Of a DNA stretch of 33,102 nt, positions 9,764-19,500 are shown one piece after another. Position 1 is the stretch's first letter, and every line of letters begins with the position of its first letter. The notes beneath the pieces were generated by a model, which was not told where the DNA came from, did not search any database, and worked only from the letters and a program-made list of their open reading frames with translations. The stretch comes from an uncultured Bacteroidales bacterium. Lineage in GTDB: Bacteria; Bacteroidota; Bacteroidia; Bacteroidales; UBA4417. The stretch covers positions 1 to 33,102 of the forward strand of contig CAISRK010000259.1 in NCBI GenBank assembly GCA_903887815.1. The letters run 5' to 3'. Made by a program: the position numbers and the translations under genes.

Positions 9764-9825
9764 GTTGGCAGTTGGCTAAGGTGTGAAGGGAAATGAAGGA
9801 TTAGTACTTTGCCTGTTGCCTGTTA
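9764..9825. repeat. Short intergenic low-complexity repeat with inverted counterpart
   Basis: gttggcagttggc (9764-9776) and gcctgttgcctgtta (9811-9825), a degenerate inverted arrangement. Confidence 0.35.
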
Positions 9826-9875
9826 CCGACTAACGGTAAAACGAGTTAGTGTTTCAGAACAAATTACAGGTAGTA

Positions 9876-10157
9876 TTAATCTTTCGGCCTTTTCATGATG
9901 GCTACAATTTCGACACCGAATCCAACAAGTACCAGGATAGGAGCAAGCGTTAAACGCCTGAAATCGAACATTTCCTCGTTGAATACATTAGGGTCTTTTG
10001 AGCCGCCGCCATTCATCAGGATAAATCCTAAAACAATAAGGCCAAGCCCGACCAGCATAAGTATATAATTTTCTTTCCCGAAGGCAAATACAGGATGGCT
10101 GTTATCGACAGCTTTTTTTGAGGCTTCAGGAACCATAGGTTTTGCAGTTTTTGCCAT
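9876..10157 (-). CDS. DUF3098 family small membrane protein
   Basis: 93 aa, two hydrophobic segments (NYILMLVGLGLIVLGFILMNGGGSKDPNVFNEEMFDFRRLTLAPILVLVGFGVEIVAIM); located between ftsX and uppP as in other Bacteroidetes. Confidence 0.85.
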   Translation of the reverse strand: MAKTAKPMVPEASKKAVDNSHPVFAFGKENYILMLVGLGLIVLGFILMNGGGSKDPNVFNEEMFDFRRLTLAPILVLVGFGVEIVAIMKRPKD

Positions 10158-10236
10158 TTTTTATTTGTTGTTTTTATTTCTGAAATCCTGTTCAATTGGA
10201 ACAGGATCATTGGATTTACTATTTCAGGTATGATTA

Positions 10237-11112
10237 TTAGCGCATATAAAGATTATCCACTTTCATCCTCAGGAATTTATTTACCGATACCCAGGTTGAT
10301 ATTGCCGAAAGAATAACCCCTGTCAGAATAACCCCGACGAAAAAGACCGAAAATTGCTGAATATCTTCCAGGTTAGCCAGTTCGGGCATACGCTGCCGGG
10401 CAAGGTAAAGGATGCCGGTTAGCATAAGTATGGCTACAACTCCTGCAATAATACCGTGCAGTATGCTTCTTTTTATAAACGGCATACGGATAAACGATTC
10501 GGTGGCACCCACAAGTTGCATGCTGCGGATCAGGAAACGCCTGGCATAAATCGATAGTTTGATCGTGTTGTTGATGAGGATAACCGAAATGATAAGCAGT
10601 AGAAGGCTGAAGCCAAGAATTACAAAACTTATCTTTTGTATGTTCGAATTCACCTGGTCGATAAGCGATCGCTGGTAAACCACTTCTTTGACTAACGGGC
10701 TGCCGAGCAGCAGCATTTCGATTTTTGCAATGCTGTCGGTATTGGCATACCCGGCTTTCAACTGTAAATCGATAGATGCAGGTAACGGATTATACCCAAG
10801 AAACTGTACGAAATCCTCCCCCAGTTCGTTCGAAAGTTCCTTTGCGGCCTGTTCACGCGAAATATATTCGGCGTTTTTGGCGTAAATTGCTTTTTTGAGG
10901 TGGATGGTGTAATTAAGCGCCTGGTCATCAGGAGCATCTTTTTTGAGCATAACCGAAATGCTGATGTTTTCGCGCACATAATCGGAGAGTTTCCGGCCAT
11001 GCAGAATAATAAGTCCCAGCAACCCAAGCATAAATAATACCAGCGTAATGCTGATAATACTTGTAATGTACGATGCCCTGAGCCTGCCGCTACCGGTATT
11101 ATTCTCTGTCAT
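10237..11112 (-). CDS. ftsX: Cell division protein FtsX (ABC transporter permease)
   Basis: ORF 10237-11199; likely start MTENNTGSGRLRASYITSIISITLVLFMLGLLGL at 11112. Extracellular domain plus four TM segments; SIYARRFLIRSMQLVGATESFIRMPFIKRSILHG is FtsX-like. Confidence 0.93.
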   Translation of the reverse strand: MTENNTGSGRLRASYITSIISITLVLFMLGLLGLIILHGRKLSDYVRENISISVMLKKDAPDDQALNYTIHLKKAIYAKNAEYISREQAAKELSNELGEDFVQFLGYNPLPASIDLQLKAGYANTDSIAKIEMLLLGSPLVKEVVYQRSLIDQVNSNIQKISFVILGFSLLLLIISVILINNTIKLSIYARRFLIRSMQLVGATESFIRMPFIKRSILHGIIAGVVAILMLTGILYLARQRMPELANLEDIQQFSVFFVGVILTGVILSAISTWVSVNKFLRMKVDNLYMR

Positions 11113-11329
11113 GCTTTTCTTTAGGTAAGAAGTAGCGAAAGTAATGAAAAAATCTGTGCCATAGGTGTATGCCGGAATATGCTTTGCATAAATTAACATT
11201 TGAAAGCCTGTTTTTGTAGCCGTATGCTATGATTTCTTTCGATTAATATTGCGAAATCAAATCAATGAAGGTCTTATACAGATCATTTTATTCCTTTAAA
11301 GCCAGCTTTCCGTAATCCTTTTAAAATAC

Positions 11330-11337
11330 TACCTTTG
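11330..11337 (+). promoter_or_regulatory. Possible Bacteroidetes-type -7 element (TANNTTTG) upstream of leuS
   Basis: tacctttg about 65 bp upstream of the leuS ATG; no convincing -33 TTTG element seen. Confidence 0.35.
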
Positions 11338-11401
11338 CACGCTCGTAAGCCACCAGGCATGCGTTGCTTAAAAGTTTAATCTGAAACAACTTACAGTCTA
11401 C

Positions 11402-14400
11402 ATGGAATATAATTTTGGTGAAGTAGAGAAAAAATGGCAGGAAAAATGGGCCGCGGATAAAGTGTACAAAACCTCTATCGTTGAAGGGAAACCCAAGTAT
11501 TATGTGCTTGATATGTTTCCGTATCCTTCGGGAGCCGGATTGCACGTTGGTCACCCGTTGGGATACATTGCATCCGATATTTTTTCGCGTTACAAAAAGC
11601 TGAAAGGCTTTAACGTTCTTCACCCTATGGGTTACGATGCCTATGGCCTTCCGGCCGAGCAGTATGCCATACAAACCGGCACACATCCAGCAATTACAAC
11701 CGAACTAAACCTGGCACGTTACCGTGAGCAGCTCGACAAAATCGGTTTTTCATACGACTGGGACCGCGAAGTACGCACCTGCGACCCGGCTTACTATAAA
11801 TGGACACAATGGACCTTTATACAGCTCTTCAATTCGTGGTATAACAAGCAACTTGACATGGCCAGGCCAGTTAGTGAACTGATTACTGCATTTGAAACAG
11901 AAGGGAATGCTGCGGTTCCGGCAGTATGCAACGAAACTCCTGTTTTTTCAGCTTCCGGCTGGAAGCAGATGAGCGAAAAAGAGCAGCAGGAAATACTGAT
12001 GAACTATCGCCTGGCTTACCTGGCCGAAACAGCCGTAAACTGGTGCCCGGCGCTGGGTACCGTGCTGGCAAACGATGAAGTCAGCGAAGGATATAGTGTG
12101 CGTGGCGGACATCCCGTTGAGCGTAAAAAAATGAAACAATGGCTGCTTCGCATCACGGCCTATGCGGATCGCCTGCTCGAAGGATTAAACACCATCGACT
12201 GGAGCGAATCAATCAAGGAAATCCAGCGAAACTGGATCGGGCGTTCCGAAGGCGGAAGTATGAGGTTTGAGGTTATGAACCTCCCCCTGTCGCGCTTCGG
12301 TGGAGGGGGAACCTCAAAGACTGAAATCGAAGTTTTCACCACCCGCCCCGATACTATTTTCGGCGCTACATTCATGGTCCTTGCTCCCGAACACGAACTG
12401 GTTTCGAAAATCACAAAGCCTGAATGCCGCAAAAAAGTTGATACATACCTTAGCTGGGCCAAAAACCGTTCGGAACGCGAGCGCATGACCGAAGTGAAAA
12501 AAGTAAGCGGCGAATTTACCGGTGCATATGCCATCAACCCGTTTACTAACCAACCTATCCCGGTTTGGATTGCCGATTATGTGCTTATGGGTTACGGAAC
12601 AGGTGCCATTATGGCGGTTCCGGCTCACGACAGCCGTGACTTTGCCTTTGCACGCCATTTCAGCCTGCCGGTTGTGCAGGTAGTGAATAAACCAGGTCAT
12701 GAAGCCACCGACCCGGTCACCTGGGACGAATCATACGATTCGAAGGAAGGCATTATGATAAATTCCGGGTTTATTACCGGCATGCAGGTTAAAGAAGCCA
12801 TCAGCAGCGTGATCCGTGAATCGGAGAAAAGGGGAATAGGAACAGGTAAAATCAATTTCCGCCTGCGCGATGCCATTTTCAGCCGCCAGCGATACTGGGG
12901 CGAGCCTTTCCCTGTATATTACAAAGACGGAATGCCTTATACTTTGCCTGAAGATCAGCTTCCGCTCCAGCTTCCCGAAGTGGATGCATACCTGCCGACC
13001 GAAAACGGGGAACCACCCCTGGCACGTGCCAAAAACTGGAAAACATCCGAAGGATATTCGTTGGAAACCAATACTATGCCCGGTTTTGCCGGTTCGAGCG
13101 GGTACTATCTACGTTATATGGACCCGCGCAATGACAAGGAGTACTTCTCGAAGGAAGCAGTCAGTTACTGGCAAAATGTCGACCTCTACCTTGGCGGAGC
13201 CGAGCATGCCACAGGTCACCTGCTGTATGCCCGTTTCTGGAATAAATTCCTTTTCGACCTTGGCTATACTGTCACCGAAGAACCTTTCCAGAAACTGATC
13301 AACCAGGGTATGATTCAGGGCCGTTCGAGTTTTGTTTACAGGGTTAATCCCGAAAAAATGGCGGAGTACGTTCTGTGGGAGCGTATTAAGGATAATAAAC
13401 TTGGAGTAAAGTTTGTACAGGACTACCGCGATGGTAACCGCAAATTCGACTACTTCAGCCCCGAAGCCAAACTGATTATTGAAGTCAAGAAGCCCAAATC
13501 GCTCGAAAAACTTGTTGAGCCCTATACCGAATATGCAGAGAGTAAAGGATACAAACTCCTTATGATCCCGATGATCGATTTTATTGAGCCAGGTATCGAT
13601 AAGGTGGTTGAACGTATTGTCGCAGCAATCAAAGGAGAGGACGTGCCAGTGTATATCGAAAAAAAGGGACTCGATCCGGTACCGATCTTTATTTCGAAAA
13701 ATTATTCCGGTCGCGAAAATTATTCGGATGCCCTTCACGTTGATATCAACCTGGTGCATAATGATATGCTTGATATTGAAGCATTCAAACAGTGGCAGCC
13801 GCACCTGAATAAATCACTTTTCATTCTCGAAGATGGTAAATACTTCTGCGGAAGCGAAGTGGAGAAAATGTCGAAATCGAAGTATAATGTCCAGAATCCC
13901 GACGACCTGATTGAGCGGTACGGGGCCGACACACTTCGTTTGTACGAAATGTTCCTTGGTCCCCTGGAGCAATCAAAGCCTTGGGATACTAGCGGTATTG
14001 AAGGTGTTTTCCGGTTTATACGCAAGTTCTGGCGACTCTTTCACGACCATGATATTAATTTCAGTGTTTCCGGCGAAGCCCCCATTGCTGCCGAACTGAA
14101 GGTCCTGCACAAAACAATTAAAAAGGTCCAGGAAGACAACGAAAGGTTTTCGTTTAATACAGCTGTAAGTGCTTTTATGATTTGTGTAAACGAACTTACC
14201 GAACTTAAATGCAACAAACGTGCAATCCTTAACGAACTGGTTGTGCTTGTTTCGCCTTATGCCCCGCATATTGCCGAAGAACTATGGCAACTGCTCGGGA
14301 ATAAAGGTTATGTGTGCAATGCCGTTTTTCCTGAATACAAACCTGAATTTACTGTCGATAATACCTTTGCCTACCCGGTTTCATTTAATGGGAAAATGAG

Positions 14401-14548
14401 GTTTACACTCGAACTTCCGGTTGATATGCCGGTTCTGGAAATTGAAAAAGCCGTACTCGCGGCTTCGGAAGCGCAGAAATGGCTTGGCGGGTTGCCTCCT
14501 AAAAAGGTGATTATTGTACCACGGAAGATTGTGAATGTGGTGGTGTAA
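11402..14548 (+). CDS. leuS: Leucyl-tRNA synthetase with a large in-frame insertion before the KMSKS region
   Basis: 1048 aa; [13 protein letters not shown] (HIGH-type), [20 protein letters not shown] editing domain, [43 protein letters not shown]. About 130 aa lie between FVYR and HVDIN, where Bacteroidetes LeuRS recalled from memory have about 20. Confidence 0.97.
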   Translation: MEYNFGEVEKKWQEKWAADKVYKTSIVEGKPKYYVLDMFPYPSGAGLHVGHPLGYIASDIFSRYKKLKGFNVLHPMGYDAYGLPAEQYAIQTGTHPAITTELNLARYREQLDKIGFSYDWDREVRTCDPAYYKWTQWTFIQLFNSWYNKQLDMARPVSELITAFETEGNAAVPAVCNETPVFSASGWKQMSEKEQQEILMNYRLAYLAETAVNWCPALGTVLANDEVSEGYSVRGGHPVERKKMKQWLLRITAYADRLLEGLNTIDWSESIKEIQRNWIGRSEGGSMRFEVMNLPLSRFGGGGTSKTEIEVFTTRPDTIFGATFMVLAPEHELVSKITKPECRKKVDTYLSWAKNRSERERMTEVKKVSGEFTGAYAINPFTNQPIPVWIADYVLMGYGTGAIMAVPAHDSRDFAFARHFSLPVVQVVNKPGHEATDPVTWDESYDSKEGIMINSGFITGMQVKEAISSVIRESEKRGIGTGKINFRLRDAIFSRQRYWGEPFPVYYKDGMPYTLPEDQLPLQLPEVDAYLPTENGEPPLARAKNWKTSEGYSLETNTMPGFAGSSGYYLRYMDPRNDKEYFSKEAVSYWQNVDLYLGGAEHATGHLLYARFWNKFLFDLGYTVTEEPFQKLINQGMIQGRSSFVYRVNPEKMAEYVLWERIKDNKLGVKFVQDYRDGNRKFDYFSPEAKLIIEVKKPKSLEKLVEPYTEYAESKGYKLLMIPMIDFIEPGIDKVVERIVAAIKGEDVPVYIEKKGLDPVPIFISKNYSGRENYSDALHVDINLVHNDMLDIEAFKQWQPHLNKSLFILEDGKYFCGSEVEKMSKSKYNVQNPDDLIERYGADTLRLYEMFLGPLEQSKPWDTSGIEGVFRFIRKFWRLFHDHDINFSVSGEAPIAAELKVLHKTIKKVQEDNERFSFNTAVSAFMICVNELTELKCNKRAILNELVVLVSPYAPHIAEELWQLLGNKGYVCNAVFPEYKPEFTVDNTFAYPVSFNGKMRFTLELPVDMPVLEIEKAVLAASEAQKWLGGLPPKKVIIVPRKIVNVVV
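12277..12315. repeat. Small palindromic insertion inside the leuS coding sequence
   Basis: gaacctccccctgtcgcgcttcggtggagggggaacctc: 7-bp stem tccccct/aggggga, flanked by 7-bp direct repeat gaacctc (12277-12283, 12309-12315). Encodes [14 protein letters not shown]. Confidence 0.55.
13346..13690 (+). other. DUF559-like / PD-(D/E)XK nuclease-like domain embedded in LeuRS
   Basis: Translation [99 protein letters not shown] resembles the DUF559 pattern (E..LW..L....LG.KF..Q...... .DF....KL.IE......... G..VL......... ...V...I) with candidate D (FDYF) and E-x-K (IEVKK). Confidence 0.65.
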
Positions 14549-14643
14549 AGCGAGGGACGGGGGACGAGGGACGAAATTGGGACATGGGGACAGGTCTTCC
14601 TCCATATGCCTTCCACCTTCTATTTTCAAACATCTACCATCCT

Positions 14644-14660
14644 GTAGCGAGAGGCGCTAC
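14644..14660. repeat. Short palindrome in the leuS-downstream intergenic region
   Basis: gtagcg-agagg-cgctac, 6-bp stem. Confidence 0.4.
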
Positions 14661-14717
14661 GTGCTAAAACTTGGTTTTCGTTTCACTTCAACTTCCGCTT
14701 CGCTTCGGCATCCCACT

Positions 14718-15011
14718 TCAGTCTTGATTTTCCACAACTCCCAGCCTGACGGGTTTTTCCGATATTCTGCGGATCAATCCGCGTGCCATTAAGTCGAGCA
14801 GTACGGTTTCCATATACCACGAAATATTGCCGTCGAACTTACCGGTCAACAGCTCATTCGACAGTTTTGTCAATTCCCTGTGGCCCAGTTCCGGCTGTGA
14901 TTTAAAGATTTCCAGTATGCAATCACGCATCGTATCGTATTTGCCCCGGAGGATATTTTTCCCCTTTTTACCATCGGGATGCAGGGTCAGGATTTTGTCT
15001 TCGGCAGGCAT
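14718..15011 (-). CDS. Small conserved hypothetical protein (DUF6958-like)
   Basis: 97 aa: MPAEDKILTLHPDGKKGKNILRGKYDTMRDCILEIFKSQPELGHRELTKLSNELLTGKFDGNISWYMETVLLDLMARGLIRRI; a helical winged-helix-like pattern. Family name from memory. Confidence 0.6.
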   Translation of the reverse strand: MPAEDKILTLHPDGKKGKNILRGKYDTMRDCILEIFKSQPELGHRELTKLSNELLTGKFDGNISWYMETVLLDLMARGLIRRISEKPVRLGVVENQD

Positions 15012-15140
15012 AATAGGAATGGGATGTTATGGAGACAAGGGGATGGGGCGAGGGGCGAAAGCTAATACGATAAGCCAAAAAGAAGCAAGGAGATTTGCAC
15101 GAGCAGCCAGAAACCAGCAAAGCGCGCAGCTCATTGAGCC

Positions 15141-15198
15141 CCTTGACGCCGCAGTCATTTGAACCCTGAACGCCGCAGGCATCCGAACCCTGAAACTC
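15141..15198. repeat. 24-bp imperfect tandem repeat (2 copies plus partial)
   Basis: ccttgacgccgcagtcatttgaac / cctgaacgccgcaggcatccgaac / cctgaaactc; 19 of 24 positions identical between the two full copies. Confidence 0.65.
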
Positions 15199-16338
15199 TT
15201 ACTTCAGAATTTCCCTGGAGATAACAATCTGCTGTATCTCCGACGTCCCTTCATAGATCTGCGTTAGCTTGGCCTCACGCATAAGGCGCTCAACATGGTA
15301 TTCTTTCACATACCCGTACCCGCCGTGAATCTGTACGGCCTGGGTAGTGACTTCCATGGCAATTTCGGCTGCATAGTATTTGGCTAAGGAGCTGGCATAT
15401 CCGTAGGGCTGGTGCTGATCTTTGAGCCAGGCTGCCTTGAGGCAGAGGTTGCGGGCGTTTTCAATTTTTACGGCCATATCAGCTAGCTTAAAGGCAATAG
15501 CCTGGTGGTTGGCAATAAAAGTGCCGAAAGCTTTACGTTCCTTGGCATACTGCACGGCACGTTCGAACGCTCCGCTGGCTATTCCCAATGCCTGCGATGC
15601 AATTCCTATCCGGCCGCCTTCGAGGGTTTTCATGGCGAAGGTAAACCCGAACCCATCGGCGCCTATGCGGTTCTCCTTGGGAACTTTTACATCGTTAAAC
15701 ATTACCGAATGGGTATCGCTGCTGCGCATTCCCATTTTATCTTCGTGCGGACCGACACTTATACCGGGAGCATGGCGGTCGACAATCAGGCAGTTGATGC
15801 CTTTGTGTTTCTTTTCAGGATCCGTTTGGGCAATAACCAGGTATGTACCGGCTGAATTTCCATTGGTGATCCAGTTTTTGGTGCCGTTAACCAGGTAATA
15901 GTCGCCCATATCCACTGCAGTGGTACGTTGTGAGGTAGCATCAGATCCAGCATCGGGTTCCGAGAGGAGGAAGGCCCCGATCTTTTCGCCCCTGGCCAGG
16001 GGTTTCAGGAATTTTTCTTTCTGCTCTTCGGAGGCAAATGCCTCAATACCATAACAAACCAGGGAGTTGTTTACACTCATAATCACACTGGCCGAGGAAT
16101 CCACTTTCGATATTTCCTCCATTGCCAGCACATACGAAACTGTGTCCATTCCGCCTCCATCGTACTTCGGGTCAACCAGCATCCCCAGGAAGCCGAGTTC
16201 AGCCATGCGTTGTACATGTTTGGTAGGATAAATGGAACCTGCGTCGCGCTCAATTACATCGGTTAACAATTCCCGCTGTGCAAAATCGCGGGCGGCGTCG
16301 CGGATCATCAACTGCTCTTCGGTGAAATTAAAGTCCAT
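15199..16338 (-). CDS. Acyl-CoA dehydrogenase (short-chain/butyryl-CoA type)
   Basis: 379 aa; MDFNFTEEQLMIRDAARDFAQREL, GAFLLSEPDAGSDATSQRTTA, NGTKNWITNG, QIHGGYGYVKEYHVERLMREAKLTQIYEGTSEIQQIVISREI. Confidence 0.95.
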   Translation of the reverse strand: MDFNFTEEQLMIRDAARDFAQRELLTDVIERDAGSIYPTKHVQRMAELGFLGMLVDPKYDGGGMDTVSYVLAMEEISKVDSSASVIMSVNNSLVCYGIEAFASEEQKEKFLKPLARGEKIGAFLLSEPDAGSDATSQRTTAVDMGDYYLVNGTKNWITNGNSAGTYLVIAQTDPEKKHKGINCLIVDRHAPGISVGPHEDKMGMRSSDTHSVMFNDVKVPKENRIGADGFGFTFAMKTLEGGRIGIASQALGIASGAFERAVQYAKERKAFGTFIANHQAIAFKLADMAVKIENARNLCLKAAWLKDQHQPYGYASSLAKYYAAEIAMEVTTQAVQIHGGYGYVKEYHVERLMREAKLTQIYEGTSEIQQIVISREILK

Positions 16339-16453
16339 CGGATGTAAAAATTATAGGTTGGTTTTGAATAAGTTTGATTTAACAAATATAGAAACATTAC
16401 AATAACTACAATCGATATAGCTAGATATTTTATTTTGTTTTTTAGTCCGTGTT

Positions 16454-16493
16454 TTTATAAAAAAAGCGTCTGCCTTTCGGGGACAGACGCTTT
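16454..16493 (-). terminator. Rho-independent terminator for the 16533-21329 gene
   Basis: Minus-strand reading aaagcgtctg-tccccgaaagg-cagacgctttttttataaa: 10-bp stem followed by a T-run. Confidence 0.85.
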
Positions 16494-16532
16494 GTACATA
16501 TCCGGTTCCGGAGGATGGAAACCGATGGGGTA

Positions 16533-19500
16533 TTATTGAACAATTACTTTCAGAACATGTGTTTTCCTGCCGGTTTCAATTTTCATAAAATAGTTTCCTT
16601 TGGCAGCACCTGAAAGGTCGAAATTATAGGAGTTGGCCCCGTTGCAGAACTTCGTCAGTACTACCTGCCCCTTTGAATTCAGTATGGTAACTTTCATATC
16701 CATCATTTCGGATGAGGCGTTGCTGATAACAAACAGTCCGGTTGTCGGGTTAGGATAAACCTGGAGTGTATTTTCGGGATTTTCGTCAAGCGAAACAAAG
16801 GATGGCAGCTGTATAACTTTTACTGTTGCAGGTATGGTTCCTGTACCGTTAATAAGCAGGTTTGCCGTGCGGATAACAGGTGTAAGGTTCTGCTGGTAGG
16901 TTGCAGTAATTACCCCATTGCCGCTTCCTGAGGATGTAGGCAGGCACCAGCTTGCATCGCTACTGCAGGTCCAGGTGGTATTGGCCGCTACTGCAAATGC
17001 AGTTGATCCTGAAGGGTCGTTTACGGTTTGAACTGCCGGTGTAACATTTAAAGTTGCGGCGGGAGCTCCCTGCACAACAGTAACTATAGTAGAAAGTGGA
17101 ACTATTCCCGAAGCAGAAATTGTGATACTGGCTGTACGACCTGCAGCAAAAGAGTTCTCACTAAACGTTGCTGTTACCGTGCCGTTTCCGTTGGCTGAGC
17201 CCGTAACCGTGCACCATGAGGCGTTGCTTGTTGCTGTCCAGTTGAGGTTCGAACTTACTGCAAAATTAGTTGTACCGGCAGCAACTCCAACGTTCTGAAT
17301 ATGCGGATCAACCGAGAGGAATGGCTCAGCGGCAGCCTGTGTAAGGGTAACAATTGTATTCTGAATTCCAGGAACTGATACAGCGAAGTACGAAATGCGG
17401 GGGTATAGTGTTGTGTTGGCCTGGTAGGTTGCGGCCATGGTTCCGGTACCGGTTCCTGAAGAGGTGACATCACTCCAGAATGTATTGCTGGTAGCAGACC
17501 ATGCAGCATTGGTAGTAACCGTGTAATTGGCAACTCCTGAGGTAGCAGGTACATCAATGTTTTCCGGTGTTACGCTCAGGGAAGGCGGGGCCGCAGCCTG
17601 GGTTACTGTTACTACTACCGGTGTAAGGCCTGCAACAGTTATGGTAAGGTTTGCAACACGCGATGCTAATGCAGTGTTTTGCAGGTAAGTAGCCACTAAA
17701 GTTCCGTTGCCGGTTCCCGAAGGGGTAACGGTACACCAAGCTGCATTGCTTGCAACCGACCATGCCGAATTGGATGTTATGGCAAAGTTTGTGGTCCCTG
17801 CAGGCGCAGTTACATTCTGATTGGTTGGCGTTACTGATAAAGTAGGAGCTGATCCTGATTGGGTTACTGTAACAGCTACAGGAGTAAGTCCGGTTACTGT
17901 AACGGTAATTGTGGCAATTCGCGAAGTGAGCAAGGCATTGGCTGTATAGGTTGCCACTATTGTACCGTTACCTGTGCCCGAAGGAGTAACAGTACACCAG
18001 GGGGAATTACTCGTAACGGTCCAGGGAGAGTTGGAGGTTACTGTAAAGCTCGTATTACCTGCAACAGCGCTTACGTTCTGGTTGGCCGGTGTAACTACCA
18101 GGGTTGCAGCTCCTGCAGCCTGAGTAACTGCAACCACAACAGGCGTAAGTCCTATTACTGTTACAGTGATATTTGCAGTACGGCCGGTTAACAGAAGATT
18201 CTGTGTATAGGTGGCGGTAATTGTACCGTTGCCGCTGCCTGAAGGTGTAACCGTGCACCATGCAGCATCGCTCACAACCGACCAGTTTGAGTTTGAGGTA
18301 ACTGTGAAACTGGTGTTCCCGGCAAGAGCAGTAACATTCTGATTCGGAGGTGTAACGGTAAGGGTAGGAGAAGCTCCACCCTGTGTAACTGTAACCACCA
18401 CAGGACTGGCACCCGAAGCAGTTACTGTAATATTGGCAACCCTCGAAGCAGCACCGGTATTCTGGGTAAATGTGGCAGTAAGTGTGCCGTTACCTGTTCC
18501 CGAAGGGGTAACGGTACACCAGGCTGCATCGCTGGTTGATGCCCAAGCGGCAGCAGTAGTAACTGCAAAAGGAGTTGTTCCTGCTGGTGATGTAACGTTC
18601 TGATTAGGAGGTGTAACAGTGAGAGAAATCGGAGCAGACCCAGTAATAGAAACATCATCCACACAGATTCCCCGGCCATATTTGGCATTACCTTCAAAGT
18701 TGATATAATATTCAGAAGATGCATTTGGCAATACAATAGTTTCCAGTGTCCAGGCTGTAATACTTGTTGTATAAGTTGCTAACTGGATCCAGGCCCCGGT
18801 TGCGGATGTACGGTAATACACAGTTAGAACATCCTGATCAGGAGTCCATAATGTTTGTGTATGCCAGAACTTAAGTGTTGGGTTTCCTGTTAAGGTAAGG
18901 TTGATTGCAGGTGAGATTAAACGGGTTTTGTTATCTGCACTTGAAGCATCTTTCAGACAGGCATTGTAAGTCCCGCCATGAGCTGCTGTAGGATAACCGC
19001 TTCCGTTTCCGGTTATAAATGTCCAGTTAATGCCTGAACTGCTTACTTGCTCCTGCGACCAGCAACTAGGTATTGCTCCTCCATTCTCGAATCCTTCATT
19101 CCATGGGAATGTGCTAACTATGCCACATAAAGTGGTGAAGGTTAGATCGTCGCCATAATAGGTGCCATTCGCGTTTGTGGCATAAGCTCTTACATGATAG
19201 GTTGTATTTGCCGAAAGGCCGGTGATAGTACTTGTAAATACGCCTGTTCCGGCTCCGTCGGTAGTGTGGTTCCCACTGGCTACCGGGTTAATTGTGGTTG
19301 ACCAGCAAACACCTCGCACTGTAACGGATGATCCTCCGTCGGTGATAACATTTCCACCCGAAGCAGCACCTGTGAGAGTAATACCGCTTACTGCAGATGT
19401 TGTTACAACAGCAGCTCCGGGAGTAAATGTGAGATCGTTGCCGTTTGAAGTTCCTTCGCTGTTTACGCCAACCAGCCTGTAATGATAGGTTACGCCGCCT

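Noticed and set aside
11200-11400. Possible tRNA or riboswitch/T-box upstream of leuS
   Set aside because: No cloverleaf or T-box consensus was seen by eye; only a weak promoter-like element is supportable.
11321-11686. 121-aa minus-strand ORF over the leuS start
   Set aside because: Overlaps the leuS N-terminus and its upstream region; no independent support.
13109-13804. 231-aa ORF antisense to leuS
   Set aside because: Shadow ORF fully opposite a strongly conserved leuS coding frame; no recognisable domain.
14548-14600. G-rich gggacga-type run after leuS as a G4 or terminator
   Set aside because: Degenerate simple repeat without a clean stem plus T-run or four regular G-runs of adequate length.
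17859-18191. Cys/Tyr/Asn/Arg-rich plus-strand ORF (MGYCNSYRSKSGYCNGNCGN...)
   Set aside because: Composition artefact of reading the repeat array of the secreted protein on the wrong strand and frame.
16805-18630. Possible CRISPR or DNA satellite from regularly spaced ~260-bp repeats
   Set aside because: The periodicity is explained by in-frame BACON-like protein domains; units are too long and divergent for CRISPR.
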